DNA of 8,274 nt from Nitrospiraceae bacterium (GTDB lineage Bacteria > Nitrospirota > Nitrospiria > Nitrospirales > Nitrospiraceae). The first letter of the stretch is position 1. Each line of letters starts with the position of its first letter. This document shows, piece after piece, positions 6,191-8,274 of the stretch. Below the pieces are notes generated by a model. The model was not told the origin of the DNA. It saw nothing but the letters and a program-made list of their open reading frames with translations, and did no database searches. Both the position numbers and the translations under genes were made by a program. The stretch is from the NCBI GenBank assembly GCA_014534095.1, contig JACVSD010000074.1:1-8274 (forward strand), read 5' to 3'.

Positions 6191-6812
6191 AGTGCGCTTG
6201 CGCCACAGCCACTGGAACGGCCTCGGCGGCTTTCACCGGAGCAGCGGGTGCCGGTCCAGGCACGTCCAGTTCAGACGGATTGACCGAAATCGGCTCTCCG
6301 CTCATCTGCTGTAGAAATGCGATGACAGACAAAATTTCGTTCTTGGACAACCCGATGGGGTTCTTATTGATATACGGCATGCGCGCGGGATACTCCTTCG
6401 GCATGCCCTCATGGCGGTAGTCCAGGTAAATATAGGCCTGCGGCTGAGTCAAGCTCTCGAAGATGAACTCACGACTCAGCTTGGCTCCAATGCCTTTTAA
6501 ATCCGGACACCGCGCCGACTCGCTCGGGCCGATGGAATGACACAAGGCGCATTGGCCCTTGCTAAAAAAAATCTTTTGTCCGATCGCCGCCATATCAGCC
6601 GGTGTCTTGACCGTGGCAATGTCGAAGTTCTCCTCGGCCGGCGGCAGCGAAGCCATCTGTGGAACCGCGAGGGCGACCAGCGAAAACAGCCCCAACACGA
6701 TCGCAACGAATCCGACCACGCGTGCGAACTGGGCGCGGATAAATAACAGAATAATGACACCGGTCCCGACCACCGAGAGACCGATCAACTGCAACTTGAC
6801 GACTTCACTCAT
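6189..6812 (-). CDS. Membrane-anchored monoheme cytochrome c (two TM helices)
   Basis: The protein has 207 aa. Two hydrophobic helices (about 7-25 and 30-52) are followed by a periplasmic cytochrome c domain with C88-A-L-C-H92. Met145 (A-R-M-P-Y) before the G-L-S-K-N-E helix is the likely sixth heme ligand. Cys102 is an additional unpaired cysteine just after the heme site. An Ala/Pro/Val-rich tail (about 184-207) looks disordered. The start is supported by AGAGGAG (6817-6823) 4 bases upstream. It follows the bd-like oxidase stop by 18 bp, so the two are surely co-transcribed and this cytochrome is the closest candidate as its electron-donating partner. The two-helix anchor with one heme domain is not diagnostic of a named family; the electron-transfer role is inferred from the heme motif and position. 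Confidence 0.9.
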   Translation of the reverse strand: MSEVVKLQLIGLSVVGTGVIILLFIRAQFARVVGFVAIVLGLFSLVALAVPQMASLPPAEENFDIATVKTPADMAAIGQKIFFSKGQCALCHSIGPSESARCPDLKGIGAKLSREFIFESLTQPQAYIYLDYRHEGMPKEYPARMPYINKNPIGLSKNEILSVIAFLQQMSGEPISVNPSELDVPGPAPAAPVKAAEAVPVAVAQAH

Positions 6813-6830
6813 AGGACTCCTCTGAGCGCG

Positions 6831-8274
6831 TTAGCTCTGCTTGTCCAGTGTCTGCGATCCTCCAGCCAGGGCGGGAATCGCGCCGGGCGCCAAACTGCCT
6901 TTGGGACTACCGCTTTGGGCTGCCTTGGCCTTGTCACCCATCGTGGCGACCCAGAAAATAAAGGCGACCAGCAGGCAGAAACAAAAGGTGTTTAAGGCCA
7001 TGAATGCCGCGGCATAGCCGAGGGCCGGCGAGAATGCATACTCGGATGAATCGCGCATGACGCCGTACACGTGCCAATGGACGCGTGACGAGGAGCGCGC
7101 ATAGCCCATCAGCGTCATCAGCAGAATCACCATAATGGCGTTCAGCACCAACGCATACCCTGCCCGCGGAGGCATACGGCCCCAGACCATTTCCGTAGTC
7201 GTGCGTGCGCTTTTCAACAGCAGCGCCGTCAGGGGCGTGATGGTCAGCATGACGAAGAGCACGATGCCGACTTGGGAGGTGGAGAAGTAGTTGATGCGCA
7301 CGATCGCCGGAACGAAATAGCCCCAGACTCCGAGGACCACCACGACGATCCCGGCGATAATCAGAACGGCACCCATGACGGCACGGGCCAGTTTCGCCCA
7401 GGTGGCGGTTTCTTCCTTGCCGGCCCGCCAGTACATGATGAAGCTCATGAAGGTTACAAGAATCATCAGATTCGAGACGGTCATCTTGGCCGACATGACG
7501 CCGAAGACGCCCAGCAGGGGATGATGGGTGCCTCCCATCTTGCGGGCCTCTTCCAGACTCGCGACTAGGGAGTGGGGAGTCATCCACACGCCGAGGCAGA
7601 GGAGCAGAATGACGAGCATGGCTAAAATCGGCTTCCGGTACTGTAGTTCGGAACCGGGAATCCGGTACGTTATGCCCAGCCAGAAATAGTAGTTGGACCC
7701 TAAAAACAGGACCCCGATGAGCATGGCTTGCAGAATGAACAGCCAGGAGAGGAACCCGCCCATGAGCGTGATGCCCATCTGCTGGTTGTACTGATAGATC
7801 TCCCGCATGAGCCAATACCCGGCGAAGGGCAAGGGGAGCAGGCCGAACACACCGATGAAATTGCCGACATAGCCCATCCAATCGTAATGATCACGGTCTT
7901 CCGTCGTCTTGGCGGACAGATAGCGGATGCCCGCATAGGCTCCGCAGATATACCCGCCCAACACGACGTTCGCAATGAGGCGGTGAATGTTGACCGGCCA
8001 CCAGGTGGGATTCCAAGTGGCGGCCCAGGCTCGGGCCAAATCGGAGCCTTCCGCGATGACCACAGGACTCGCCTGAAACGTGGCCCAGGAGTTGGGGACG
8101 ATCATGATGAAGAATGCAAAGACGTTCAGCATGAAGCCGAGAAAAATGTGGAAGGTCTTCTTGCCGCCCTCCTGCATCGCATCCCAGCCGTACCAGTAGA
8201 GGTAGAGCGTCGCAGTTTCTACAAGAAAGAGCATGCAATAGACGAGGAAGGACGGAAAGAAGATATCGGAGAGA
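6831..8274 (-). CDS. Cytochrome bd-like oxidase subunit I, 5' end outside the window
   Basis: The frame is open to the right edge, so the N-terminus is missing; an ATG at 8234 is internal, because the 13 codons before it continue the same hydrophobic helix. Numbering from that Met, about eleven helices are visible. CydA-like features are V-E6-T-A-T-L before Y-W-Y-G-W-D (E. coli Glu107 region), P-N-S-W-A (47-51) where CydA has N-G-W-M-Q-N-P, N-I-H84-R before G-G-Y (E. coli His186, a heme b558 ligand), and A-G-Y to N-Q-Q-M-G-I-T-L (138-157). The soluble quinol-binding Q-loop expected next is replaced by hydrophobic helix (about 161-189). Near the C-terminus, His386-Trp-His388 sits where CydA has G-R-Q-P-W. 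The last 36 residues are disordered. This resembles the bd-like putative oxidase described for Nitrospira. No CydB lies downstream; four electron-transfer genes do. Confidence 0.82.
   Translation of the reverse strand, partial: LSDIFFPSFLVYCMLFLVETATLYLYWYGWDAMQEGGKKTFHIFLGFMLNVFAFFIMIVPNSWATFQASPVVIAEGSDLARAWAATWNPTWWPVNIHRLIANVVLGGYICGAYAGIRYLSAKTTEDRDHYDWMGYVGNFIGVFGLLPLPFAGYWLMREIYQYNQQMGITLMGGFLSWLFILQAMLIGVLFLGSNYYFWLGITYRIPGSELQYRKPILAMLVILLLCLGVWMTPHSLVASLEEARKMGGTHHPLLGVFGVMSAKMTVSNLMILVTFMSFIMYWRAGKEETATWAKLARAVMGAVLIIAGIVVVVLGVWGYFVPAIVRINYFSTSQVGIVLFVMLTITPLTALLLKSARTTTEMVWGRMPPRAGYALVLNAIMVILLMTLMGYARSSSRVHWHVYGVMRDSSEYAFSPALGYAAAFMALNTFCFCLLVAFIFWVATMGDKAKAAQSGSPKGSLAPGAIPALAGGSQTLDKQS

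Noticed and set aside
6934..7881. 315-codon minus-strand ORF
   Set aside because: It is a shifted frame of the bd-like oxidase gene; its product is rich in His, Arg and Ser and has no hydrophobic helices.

Overview
The window reads as a chromosomal segment of a GC-rich, respiring bacterium, most likely a member of Nitrospirota close to Nitrospira. That placement is an inference from gene content: a divergent cytochrome bd-like oxidase is clustered with membrane-bound c-type cytochromes and an ethylbenzene-dehydrogenase/NxrC-type heme-b protein, a combination I associate with Nitrospira. No marker gene in the window proves the taxonomy, and no nitrite oxidoreductase catalytic subunit is present.

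Layout. Positions 1-258 hold little: a possible 57-codon membrane ORF on the minus strand (14-187) and two near-identical small palindromes. A minus-strand tRNA-Thr(CGU) with encoded CCA lies at 259-334. No gene is visible from 335 to 456. From 457 to about 2502 (minus) is a large lipoprotein with a C-terminal caspase-like fold whose His/Cys dyad appears to be replaced. A 120-bp divergent promoter region separates it from a plus-strand UbiA-family prenyltransferase (2625-3500), which converges on the respiratory operon with an 80-bp gap.

The second half (3581 to the right edge, all minus strand) is one tightly packed operon. In transcription order it encodes a cytochrome bd-like oxidase subunit I whose N-terminus lies beyond the window, a two-TM monoheme cytochrome c, a three-TM monoheme cytochrome c, a periplasmic heme-b gamma-type protein with a C-terminal anchor, and a diheme cytochrome c lipoprotein with a long coiled coil between its two heme domains. 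Gaps are 18, 10 and 49 bp, and the last pair overlaps by ATGA. Good Shine-Dalgarno sites support the starts.

Working model (inference): the four membrane-tethered periplasmic redox proteins pass electrons to, or form a complex with, the bd-like subunit, making a cytochrome-linked terminal oxidase rather than a standard quinol oxidase. The UbiA protein makes a prenylated quinone precursor or related aromatic lipid and is a separate transcription unit. The lipoprotein is probably a non-catalytic, calcium-binding envelope protein.
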